A DNA stretch of 64,000 nt from the NCBI GenBank assembly GCA_003862195.1, contig QOUO01000007.1, positions 1-64,000 on the forward strand, in the 5' to 3' direction. The position numbers and the translations under genes were made by a program. Each line of letters begins with the position of its first letter. Position 1 is the stretch's first letter. Source of the stretch: Coriobacteriaceae bacterium (GTDB lineage: Bacteria > Actinomycetota > Coriobacteriia > Coriobacteriales > Atopobiaceae). This document shows, piece after piece, positions 1-8,637 of the stretch. The notes beneath the pieces are model-generated. The model saw nothing but the letters and a program-made list of their open reading frames with translations, made no database searches and had not been told where the DNA came from.

Positions 1-1167
1 GCGCCGCTGGCGGCCATCCGCCTCGCGGCATCCGCTCGCGAGGAGCTGCCCCGCGAGCGTGCGGGCCTTTCCGCCACGGCGACGGACCAGGTCGCCGGCG
101 CGGCCGAGCTGGGCCAGCTGGGTGCGGAAGACATCTGGCAGAACGAGCTGCTCGCGCACGCCCAGGGGGTGCGCAGGGCGGCCGCGCGCGTGCGGCGCAA
201 CAACGCCGTGGGCTCCGCGCTCGTGCTGCTGGTGTGTGTGGACGCGCTCGTGCTTGCACATGCCTGCCTGGCGGGTGCCGTGTCCGGAGGCCTCGCCACG
301 GCCACGGCGACCTGGCTCCTGGCGCTCTTTGGCTGCTCGCTTCTGCCCGTGGTCGCGCTCGCGCGGGCGAGCATGGAGTCCAGCCGGACCTCCGCGTCCG
401 CGCGCGTGGTGCTCGACCTCATGGCGCGCGAGCGCGAGGTGGACGTGCCCGACGCCGCGAACGCGGACGCGGACGGCGAGCCTCCCGCCCCGGAGGACGC
501 GAGCCTCGCGCTCAGGAACGTGTCGCTTTCCGTTGGGGACCGCAACATCCTGGCGGGCGTGACGCTGGAGGTTCCGGCGCGCCACCTCGCAACCGTGTGG
601 GGTGGGGACGACGCGGAGCTTGCCGCGGTGTGCGCGCTCGCCATGCGCTTCTGCCAGCCGGATGCGGGCCGCGTGGCGCTGGGCGGCGTGCGGATGGACA
701 CGCTCGACCCGGCCCTCACTTCCCGCTGGCTGGCGTACGTGGGTCCGGACTGCGTCCTCGCAAGCGGCACCATCCGCCAGAACCTTGAGCTTGGCTGCCG
801 CGGTACGGCTGCCTGCGACCAGCCTGCAGCCGAGCTAACCTCCCCGGAGGAGGCCCTGCGCCTGGCGCGTGCGACGGACCTGGTCGAGTCCCTGGGCGGC
901 TTGGACACCCGCACGGACCAGTTGCCGCGCCGGCTCACGGCGGGGGAGCGGCAGCGCCTGGGCCTCGCGCGGGCGCTCGCGACGGGCGCGCGGGTCATCG
1001 TGCTGCTCGAGCCCACGGAGGGCCTGGGTGCCCTCGAGCGCGGGGAGTTCCTGCAGGCGGTGGACGGCCTGCGCGGAAGGCGCACCGTCCTCCTTGCCAC
1101 CCGCCGGCACGACGAGGCCCTGCTGGGCGACGTGTTGTGCAGGCTCGATGGCAGTGGGGTAGACTAG
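1..1167 (+). CDS. CydC-like ABC exporter subunit, 3' part, degenerate ATPase domain
   Basis: The reading frame is open from the first base and ends at TAG 1165-1167, so the 5' end lies outside the window. The visible part has the end of a membrane domain (two hydrophobic stretches at about nt 208-360) followed by an ABC ATPase domain, as in the CydC half of the CydDC thiol exporter family or a related exporter half. The ATPase is degenerate. The Walker A place reads WGGDDAELAAV without Lys-Ser/Thr, the Q-loop reads YVGPD, Walker B ends VIVLLEPT without the Asp, and the H-loop place reads ATRRH. The signature LTAGERQR is kept. The family call is moderate; the degeneration is read directly. Confidence 0.65.
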   Translation, partial: APLAAIRLAASAREELPRERAGLSATATDQVAGAAELGQLGAEDIWQNELLAHAQGVRRAAARVRRNNAVGSALVLLVCVDALVLAHACLAGAVSGGLATATATWLLALFGCSLLPVVALARASMESSRTSASARVVLDLMAREREVDVPDAANADADGEPPAPEDASLALRNVSLSVGDRNILAGVTLEVPARHLATVWGGDDAELAAVCALAMRFCQPDAGRVALGGVRMDTLDPALTSRWLAYVGPDCVLASGTIRQNLELGCRGTAACDQPAAELTSPEEALRLARATDLVESLGGLDTRTDQLPRRLTAGERQRLGLARALATGARVIVLLEPTEGLGALERGEFLQAVDGLRGRRTVLLATRRHDEALLGDVLCRLDGSGVD

Positions 1168-1236
1168 CCCCGTATGCCCATGTGGGTGGGTGGTAGGTTG
1201 CGCGCCGGTGGCGCGCGTTCGCGGATGGAGGCCGTT

Positions 1237-2010
1237 GTGAGCAGAGAGGGTTGCGTCGGCGTGTTCGATTCCGGCGTCGGCGGGATCAGCGTCCTTAAGA
1301 GCCTGGTCGCGGAGCTTCCGCACGAGGACTTCGTGTTCTTTGGCGACTCCGCAAACGCCCCCTACGGCGAGAAGACCGAGGACGAGGTGCTCGAGCTCTC
1401 GCGCGCAAACGTTGAGCGGCTGCTGGCCGATGGCGCCAAGGCCATCGTGATCGCGTGCAACACCGCGACGAGCGTGGCCGCGGCGACCCTGCGCCGCGAG
1501 TACCCGGACCTCCCCATCGTGGGCGTGGAGCCCGCGCTCAAGCCCGCGACGCTCGCCCCCAAGCACGACAACATCCTCGTCATGGCGACGCCCATCACGC
1601 TCAAGCTCGACAAGTTCCACAAGCTGGCCGAGGAGTGGGGCTCGGACTCCACCATCATCCCGGTGCCGTGCGTCGGCCTCGCGGCCCGCATCGAGCATGG
1701 CAACCTGGACGCCCCCGACCTGCACGACCTGCTTGAGCGCCTGGTGGGGCAGTACCGCGGCAAGGTCGACTCCGTGGTGCTGGGCTGCACGCACTATCCC
1801 TTTGTGGCGCGCCAGATTCGCGACGTCCTGGGCGACGTGCCGTTCTTCGACGGCGCGCACGGCACGGCTAAGCGCCTGCGCAGCCTGCTCGAGGCCGGCG
1901 ACCTCCTCAAGCCGGAGGACGAGGATGGCTCCGTCACGTTCACGACGAGCCTCCACGAGCCGGGCGAGCTCGACCTGTACGACTGGTTCTTCCACCAGCC
2001 CACGGACTAG
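1237..2010 (+). CDS. murI: Glutamate racemase
   Basis: Converts L-glutamate to D-glutamate for peptidoglycan, in the cytoplasm. The protein begins MSREGCVGVFDSGVGG and carries both catalytic cysteines, in ACNTATS (about residue 74) and GCTHYP (about residue 184). At 257 aa it has the usual length. The start chosen is GTG 1237, because GGAGG at 1227-1231 sits about 5 nt upstream; an in-frame ATG at 1225 would add four residues. It follows the ABC gene by about 70 nt and may be co-transcribed with it. High confidence. Confidence 0.95.
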   Translation: MSREGCVGVFDSGVGGISVLKSLVAELPHEDFVFFGDSANAPYGEKTEDEVLELSRANVERLLADGAKAIVIACNTATSVAAATLRREYPDLPIVGVEPALKPATLAPKHDNILVMATPITLKLDKFHKLAEEWGSDSTIIPVPCVGLAARIEHGNLDAPDLHDLLERLVGQYRGKVDSVVLGCTHYPFVARQIRDVLGDVPFFDGAHGTAKRLRSLLEAGDLLKPEDEDGSVTFTTSLHEPGELDLYDWFFHQPTD

Positions 2011-2040
2011 CCGTCGGGGCGCGCATCGGCTGGCCGCGCA

Positions 2041-2055
2041 GTCCTTCTCGCCCGC
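2041..2055 (-). repeat. Dispersed motif copy (GAGAAGGAC type)
   Basis: Reads GTCCTTCTCGCCCGC on the plus strand, 30 nt after the murI stop. It is one of the best matches to the window-wide consensus GGGCGAGAAGRACG (see findings). No gene start or hairpin is attached to this copy. Confidence 0.8.
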
Positions 2056-2209
2056 GTGGCTTTCCAATTTGGTCTGGTTTATGCCGAGTTCGAAGTATCT
2101 TCACAAACTCCTGATATGCCACCTCATCTGTGAGCGGTAGAATTATCTCCGTAAGCGTTGGGTTACCTGAAGGGGCAGGACCCAGCAATCCCAGGCTAAA
2201 GGAGATGCA

Positions 2210-2941
2210 ATGCCGTACAACCTTTTGGCGGAGTTTGGCTCGACCGCACTCATGATCGTGTTTGGCGTCGGCGTCCACTGCGACACCGTGCTCAAGGGCA
2301 CCAAGTACCACGGCTCCGGCCACATGTTCGCCATCACCACCTGGTCGTTTGGCATCTCCGTGGCGCTGTTCATCTTTGGCGGCGCCGTCTGCATGAACCC
2401 CGCCATGGTCCTGGCGCAGTGCATCGTGGGCCTCGTGCCCTGGGCAAACTTCGTGCCCTACGTGATCGCGGACATGCTCGGCGGCTTTGCGGGCGCCGTG
2501 ATCGCGTGGTTCATGTACGCCGACGACTTCAAGGCGTCCGAGGACGACCCCGAGATCACCGCCGTCGCCAAGCGCAACATCTTCAGCACCAACCCCGTGG
2601 TCCAGAACCTCCCGCGCGACTTCTTCTGCGAGGCGCTCTGCACCTTCGTCTTCATCTCCGCGATCCTGGCCGCCGCCTCCCGCGCCGGCAAGAACGTCCT
2701 CCTGCTCGCCATCGCCGTCGGCATCATCGTGTGGGCCGTCGGCATGGGCATGGGCGGCATCACCGGCTTCGCCATGAACCAGGCCCGCGACCTTGGTCCC
2801 CGCCTCGCCTACCAGCTGCTCCCCATCAAGGGCAAGTGCGACAACAACTGGAAGTACGGCCTGCTCGTCCCCGGCATCGCCCCCTTCGTGGGCGCCACGC
2901 TGGCAGCGTTCTTCGTGCACGGCTTCCTCGGCATGTTCTAA
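2210..2941 (+). CDS. glpF: MIP-family channel, glycerol facilitator-like
   Basis: Membrane channel of the aquaporin/glyceroporin family, 243 aa with six membrane segments and two half-helices. The first signature is intact (CMNPAMVLA, Asn about residue 63). The second reads MNQARDLGPR at about 190, so NPA has become NQA, while the following RDxGPR is glyceroporin-like. ATG 2210 is preceded by AAAGGAG with good spacing. The 200-nt leader contains the motif copy at 2041 and no clear promoter. No glycerol kinase or dehydrogenase is adjacent, so glycerol as substrate is inferred from the family. A strong terminator follows. Confidence 0.85.
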   Translation: MPYNLLAEFGSTALMIVFGVGVHCDTVLKGTKYHGSGHMFAITTWSFGISVALFIFGGAVCMNPAMVLAQCIVGLVPWANFVPYVIADMLGGFAGAVIAWFMYADDFKASEDDPEITAVAKRNIFSTNPVVQNLPRDFFCEALCTFVFISAILAAASRAGKNVLLLAIAVGIIVWAVGMGMGGITGFAMNQARDLGPRLAYQLLPIKGKCDNNWKYGLLVPGIAPFVGATLAAFFVHGFLGMF

Positions 2942-2957
2942 GCTTCGCATCACATAA

Positions 2958-2971
2958 GGGTGAGAAGAACG
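2958..2971 (+). repeat. Dispersed motif copy (GAGAAGAAC type)
   Basis: GGGTGAGAAGAACG, 17 nt after the stop of the MIP channel gene and abutting the terminator stem. A second copy in opposite orientation lies at 3029-3043, on the other side of the terminator. Confidence 0.7.
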
Positions 2972-3002
2972 AGGCGCCTCCGTTGGGGGGCGCCTCTCTT
3001 TT
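2971..3002 (+). terminator. Intrinsic terminator after the MIP channel gene
   Basis: GAGGCGCC (2971-2978) pairs with GGCGCCTC (2989-2996) and is followed by TCTTTT. Confidence 0.85.
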
Positions 3003-3028
3003 GCGTGTATGTTGCTGGTTGGCGGGCA

Positions 3029-3043
3029 GTCCTTCTCGCCCGC
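3029..3043 (-). repeat. Dispersed motif copy
   Basis: GTCCTTCTCGCCCGC between the terminator of the upstream gene and the stop codon (3051) of the convergent glycosidase gene. Confidence 0.8.
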
Positions 3044-3050
3044 GACTGGT

Positions 3051-4628
<1,578 letters not shown>

Positions 4629-5633
4629 CTACTTGGTCAGGGCCTCCTCGACGGCGACGGCGCAGGCGACGGTCGCACCGACCATGGGGTTGTTGCCCAT
4701 GCCGATGAGGCCCATCATGTCGACGTGCGCAGGCACGGAGGAGGAGCCGGCGAACTGGGCGTCGGAGTGCATACGGCCCATGGTGTCGGTCATGCCGTAG
4801 GAGGCGGGGCCGGCAGCCATGTTGTCCGGGTGCAGCGTACGGCCGGTGCCGCCACCAGAGGCGACGGAGAAGTACTTCTTGCCGGCGGCCAGGCGCTCCT
4901 TCTTGTAGGTGCCAGCCACGGGGTGCTGGAAGCGCGTCGGGTTGGTGGAGTTGCCGGTGATCGAGATGTCGACGTTCTCGTGCCACATGATGGCAACGCC
5001 CTCGCGGACGTCGTCGGCGCCGTAGCACTTGACGGCCGCACGAGCGCCGGTGGAGTAGGGAACCTCACGGACGATCTCGAGCTCGCTCGTGTAGTAGTCG
5101 AACTTGGTCTGGACGTAGGTGAAGCCGTTGATGCGGCTGATGATCTGGGCGGCGTCCTTGCCAAGGCCGTTCAGGATGACGCGGAGCGGCTTCTTGCGGG
5201 CCTTGTTGGCGTTGTTGGCGATGCCGATTGCGCCCTCGGCAGCCGCGAAGGACTCGTGGCCGGCCAGGAAGCAGAAGCACTCGGTGTCCTCGCCCAGCAG
5301 CATGGCGCCCAGGTTGCCGTGGCCCAGGCCGACCTTGCGCTCCTCGGCGACGGAGCCGGGCACGCAGAACGCCTGCAGGCCGATGCCGATGGCGGCGGCA
5401 GCCTCGGAGGCGGTCTTCACGCCCTTCTTGACTGCGATGGCGCAGCCCAGGACGTATGCCCACTTGGCGTTCTCGAATGCGATGGACTGAATGCCCTCGG
5501 TGATCTTGTAGGGGTCGAAGCCGAGGTCGGTGCAGATCTTGCGAGCTTCCTCAAGGTCAGCAATGCCGTACTCAGCGCAGGTCTTGTTGATCTTGTCGAT
5601 GCGGCGCTCGTAGCCTTCGAACGTGATTGCCAT
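4629..5633 (-). CDS. GGGtGRT protein
   Basis: 334-aa protein of the family named for its GGGTGRT motif (about residues 260-266 here), followed by a highly patterned region containing LHPDNMAAGPASYGMTDTMG. The family is typical of anaerobes and is commonly found beside a NifU-like scaffold gene, as here. Its biochemical role is not established to my knowledge. No signal peptide or membrane segment is visible. ATG 5633 has GGGAG 8-12 nt upstream, and 18 nt separate it from the upstream partner gene, so the two are probably one operon ending at the hairpin at 4570-4597. Confidence 0.9.
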   Translation of the reverse strand: MAITFEGYERRIDKINKTCAEYGIADLEEARKICTDLGFDPYKITEGIQSIAFENAKWAYVLGCAIAVKKGVKTASEAAAAIGIGLQAFCVPGSVAEERKVGLGHGNLGAMLLGEDTECFCFLAGHESFAAAEGAIGIANNANKARKKPLRVILNGLGKDAAQIISRINGFTYVQTKFDYYTSELEIVREVPYSTGARAAVKCYGADDVREGVAIMWHENVDISITGNSTNPTRFQHPVAGTYKKERLAAGKKYFSVASGGGTGRTLHPDNMAAGPASYGMTDTMGRMHSDAQFAGSSSVPAHVDMMGLIGMGNNPMVGATVACAVAVEEALTK

Positions 5634-5651
5634 GTGTATTCAGCTCCCTTC

Positions 5652-6344
5652 CTACTCTTTGCGCGGATCGATGACCTTGGCGGGGTTGTCCCACTGGCCG
5701 AAGCGGCCCATGGCGCCCTCGACGGCCTCCTTGGGATCGGTGCCGGCCTTGATGGCGTCCGTGAACTTGCCAAGGTTGAGGAACTCGAAGCCGATGATCT
5801 CGTCGTCGGCGTTGAGCGCCATCTTGGTGATGTAGCCCTGGGTCAGCTCGAGGTAGCGAGCGCCCTTGGCCTTGGTGCCGTACGTGGTGCCGACCATGGA
5901 GCGAAGGCCCTTGCCAAGGTCGTCGAGGCCGGTGCCGACGGGCAGGCCGCCCTCGGAGAACGCGGTCTGGGTGCGGCCGTAGACGATCTGCAGGAAGAGC
6001 TCGCGCATGGCGACGTTGATGGCGTCGCACACGAGGTCGGTGTTGAGGGCCTCGAGGATGGTCTTGCCGGGAAGGATCTCGGCGGCCATGGCTGCGGAGT
6101 GGGTCATGCCGGAGCAGCCGATCGTCTCGATCAGGCACTCCTCGATGACACCCTCCTTGACGTTCAGGCTGAGCTTGCAGGCACCCTGCTGAGGTGCGCA
6201 CCAGCCTACACCGTGCGTGTAACCAGAGATGTCAGAGATCTGTTTGGCCTGGACCCACTTGCCCTCCTCGGGAATGGGCGCAGGACCGTGGTATGCGCCC
6301 TTGGCGACAGTGCACATACGCTCCACTTCTGCGGAATACTGCAT
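5652..6344 (-). CDS. Fe-S cluster assembly scaffold-like (NifU-N related) protein
   Basis: 230-aa protein related to the NifU N-terminal/IscU-like scaffold domain. Conserved cysteines occur in GVGWCAPQQGACK and ETIGCSGMTHS, in the pattern expected for a cluster-binding scaffold. The start is ATG 6344 (MQYSAEVERMCTVAKG) with GGAGAGGAG upstream. It is the first gene of the pair with the GGGtGRT gene. No cysteine desulfurase is nearby, so a classical ISC/SUF role is not supported; a dedicated maturation role with GGGtGRT is inference. Confidence 0.85.
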   Translation of the reverse strand: MQYSAEVERMCTVAKGAYHGPAPIPEEGKWVQAKQISDISGYTHGVGWCAPQQGACKLSLNVKEGVIEECLIETIGCSGMTHSAAMAAEILPGKTILEALNTDLVCDAINVAMRELFLQIVYGRTQTAFSEGGLPVGTGLDDLGKGLRSMVGTTYGTKAKGARYLELTQGYITKMALNADDEIIGFEFLNLGKFTDAIKAGTDPKEAVEGAMGRFGQWDNPAKVIDPRKE

Positions 6345-6407
6345 GGTTCTCCTCTCCACCACATCAAGCGCGTCGGGCCTTGTCCCGCGCGCCACTGTCC
6401 GGTGTGC

Positions 6408-6428
6408 GATTGGCCCATGCGGCCAATC
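6408..6428. promoter_or_regulatory. Perfect inverted repeat, candidate operator
   Basis: GATTGGCC-CATGC-GGCCAATC, 8-bp arms, about 64 nt upstream of the scaffold gene start. On the minus strand it lies just downstream of a TAAAAT (6433-6438) that could be a -10 element, so it could be a repressor site. No T-run follows, which argues against a terminator. Confidence 0.55.
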
Positions 6429-6532
6429 AAGCCCATTTTATGCCACGCGGCGGATGAGCGACCACAATACCTTCAACTTCGTCCGAAAATATCGCCGAGC
6501 AAGCGGTTGTTTCGGATACGTGGTCATTTTGT

Positions 6533-6545
6533 GGCGAGAAGGACG
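6533..6545 (+). repeat. Dispersed motif copy
   Basis: GGCGAGAAGGACG in the spacer between divergent genes, about 50 nt upstream of the first DMT transporter gene. Confidence 0.8.
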
Positions 6546-6578
6546 CGCCCCCTCGGCCGGTGGCGCCCTCGGGTCCCG

Positions 6579-6591
6579 TATAATCGGCTGG
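6579..6591 (+). promoter_or_regulatory. TATAAT -10 element of a probably leaderless transcript
   Basis: A perfect TATAAT at 6579-6584 is followed by seven bases and then ATG 6592. The expected transcription start therefore falls on or beside the start codon, and no SD sequence is present. A recognisable -35 was not seen. Confidence 0.6.
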
Positions 6592-7521
6592 ATGAGGCTT
6601 CCGAGGAACATACCGTCCTGGGCGTACGCCGTGGCCGTCGTGCTCACGACCGTGGCGTACGGTTCGTCCTACGTGGTGATGAAGGACGTCCTGCGCCGCA
6701 TGCCCACGTCGTGGTTCCTGGCGCTCCGCTTTGCGCTCGCGGCCGTGGTGCTTGCACTTCTCTTCCGCAAGAGGATCGCGCGCTGCCTGGACGCCTCGCA
6801 CGTGGTGGCGGGCGCCTGTGTGGGCGTGCCAGAGTCGCCGGGGTTCCTCCTGCAGAACCTGGGCCTCACGGGCACCACGCCCGGCCGCAACGCCTTCCTC
6901 ACGGCCACGTACTGCGTGATGGTGCCGTTTCTGGCCTGGGCCGTGGAGCGCAGGCGCCCCGGCGCCAACAACGTCGTGGCGGCCCTGTTGTGCCTCGCGG
7001 GCGTGGGGCTGCTCTCGCTCGGGGGCACGCTGGGCCCGAGCCTTGGGACGGGCGACCTCCTGACCCTGCTCTCCGCGCTGGCGTTCGCGACCAACATGGT
7101 GGCCGTGGGTAGGCTCGGCCGCGCGCACGACGCCGTGACGCTCACCTTCGTGATGTTCATAGTTTCTGCGCTCGTGTGCCTGGCGTGGGCGCTCCCGACG
7201 GAGCCCCTGCCCGCGCCCGCGGCGCTCGGGCCGGCGTTTTGGCTCGAGGCCCTGTACGTCACGCTCCTCTGCACCGTGTTCGGGCTCCTGGTGCAGAACG
7301 TCGTCCAGGCGCACCTGCCCTCGTCCGAGGTGGCGCTCCTGCTCTCGTTCGAGAGCGTCTTCGCCACGCTGTTCTCGGTCCTGTTCTACGGCGAGGCGCT
7401 CACGGCCACGCTGCTGGCGGGCTTCGCGCTCATCTTTGGCTCCGTTCTCGTGAGCCAGTTCGCGGGCGGCCGGCGCCAGAGGTTCGAGCTCGAGGAGGAG
7501 GTTCGCGATGGAAGGCTCTAG
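6592..7521 (+). CDS. EamA/DMT-superfamily transporter, first of tandem pair
   Basis: 309-aa inner-membrane protein with about ten hydrophobic segments in two EamA repeats, typical of drug/metabolite exporters; the substrate is unknown. ATG 6592 (MRLPRNIPSWAY) was chosen because a TATAAT ends 7 nt upstream and the upstream reading frame has no protein-like character. The gene overlaps the next start by 14 nt. Residues encoded by 6871-7007 are identical to the corresponding part of the neighbour while the flanks differ, which suggests gene conversion. Confidence 0.88.
   Translation: MRLPRNIPSWAYAVAVVLTTVAYGSSYVVMKDVLRRMPTSWFLALRFALAAVVLALLFRKRIARCLDASHVVAGACVGVPESPGFLLQNLGLTGTTPGRNAFLTATYCVMVPFLAWAVERRRPGANNVVAALLCLAGVGLLSLGGTLGPSLGTGDLLTLLSALAFATNMVAVGRLGRAHDAVTLTFVMFIVSALVCLAWALPTEPLPAPAALGPAFWLEALYVTLLCTVFGLLVQNVVQAHLPSSEVALLLSFESVFATLFSVLFYGEALTATLLAGFALIFGSVLVSQFAGGRRQRFELEEEVRDGRL
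6871..7007 (+). repeat. 137-nt tract identical to 7820-7956
   Basis: Base-for-base identity with the tract in the next gene, including all third codon positions; similarity falls abruptly on both sides. Encodes GTTPGRNAFLTATY through AALLCLAGVG. Confidence 0.9.
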
Positions 7522-8452
7522 CACGGCGCGCGCCGGCGCGGCGGAGGGCAAGCGGGGCACGCCCGTCTGGGTGTTCGAGCTGGGGCTCCTGCTCACAGCC
7601 ATCATCTGGGGCGGGTCCTTCGTGGTGCTCAAGGACACGCTCGACGCGATGACGCCCATCTGGATCATCGCGTTGCGCTTTGGCCTGGCCACCGTCGCCA
7701 TGGTCATCGTGTTCCACCGGCGGCTGGCGTGCTACCTCGACCTCTCGCACGTGGTCGCGGGTGTGGCCATCGGCCTGCCCGAGGGGCTTGGCTTCCTCAT
7801 CCAGAACGTTGGCCTCGCCGGCACCACGCCCGGCCGCAACGCCTTCCTCACGGCCACGTACTGCGTGATGGTGCCGTTTCTGGCCTGGGCCGTGGAGCGC
7901 AGGCGCCCCGGCGCCAACAACGTCGTGGCGGCCCTGTTGTGCCTCGCGGGCGTGGGCTTTTTGGCGCTTTCGGGCGAGAAGGGCTTCGGCCTCGGCGTGG
8001 GCGACCTTCTCACCCTGCTATCCGCGTTCTTCTTCGCGCTCAACATCGTGGCCGTGGGGCGCTTTGGGTCCGCGCACGATACCATGGTCATCACGACGGT
8101 CATGTTCGCCGTGAGCTTTGTGGTGTGCCTGGGCGCGGCGCTCGCGCTCGAGCCCGTGCCCGACTTCGCGGCGCTGCCGGGAAGCTTCTGGTGGTCCATG
8201 GCCTACGTGGTGGGCTGCTCCACCATGCTGGGGCTCATCCTGCAGAACGTGGGCCAGCGGCACGTGCCGCCCGCGCAGGCCGCGCTGCTGATGTCGCTCG
8301 AGAGCGTGTTTGCCGTGCTCTTCTCCATCGTGTTCTACGGGGAGCGGCTCACGCCGGCGCTGCTCGCGGGCTTCGTGCTCATCTTCCTGGCGGTCACCGT
8401 GAGCCAGTTTGGCCCGGCGATGTGGGAGCGCCTGCGGATTGGGCGAAAATGA
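7508..8452 (+). CDS. EamA/DMT-superfamily transporter, second of tandem pair
   Basis: 314-aa paralogue of the preceding transporter, with two EamA repeats and about ten membrane segments. ATG 7508 has GAGGAGG at 7494-7500, inside the end of the upstream gene, so translation is probably coupled. It shares a 46-residue block with its neighbour without any nucleotide difference. Elsewhere the two are clearly diverged (for example GLGFLIQNVGLA against SPGFLLQNLGLT). The pair could act as separate exporters or as a heterodimer; the substrate is not predictable. Confidence 0.88.
   Translation: MEGSSTARAGAAEGKRGTPVWVFELGLLLTAIIWGGSFVVLKDTLDAMTPIWIIALRFGLATVAMVIVFHRRLACYLDLSHVVAGVAIGLPEGLGFLIQNVGLAGTTPGRNAFLTATYCVMVPFLAWAVERRRPGANNVVAALLCLAGVGFLALSGEKGFGLGVGDLLTLLSAFFFALNIVAVGRFGSAHDTMVITTVMFAVSFVVCLGAALALEPVPDFAALPGSFWWSMAYVVGCSTMLGLILQNVGQRHVPPAQAALLMSLESVFAVLFSIVFYGERLTPALLAGFVLIFLAVTVSQFGPAMWERLRIGRK
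7820..7956 (+). repeat. 137-nt tract identical to 6871-7007
   Basis: Second copy of the identical tract, spaced 949 nt from the first. Confidence 0.9.
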
Positions 8453-8524
8453 CCGTGCCCGCGCGGCCCGGACACGCTACGCTAGAGAGATGCGGAACGG
8501 CAGCCTATTTCTTGCACAGTTGGC

Positions 8525-8544
8525 CCCAATGTCCCCATATTGGG
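8525..8544. repeat. Short inverted repeat upstream of the SNF2 gene
   Basis: CCCAAT-GTCCCCAT-ATTGGG in the 185-nt spacer. It could be an operator; no convincing promoter was found around it. Confidence 0.35.
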
Positions 8545-8637
8545 TACCAATGTCTGAAAACGGCTTGAAACGAACTCGCGGGACCCTAGCGCGGGGAGTG
8601 GCCGTCGCGCACGCGGCAGCACGGGGAGGTTCGCTGG

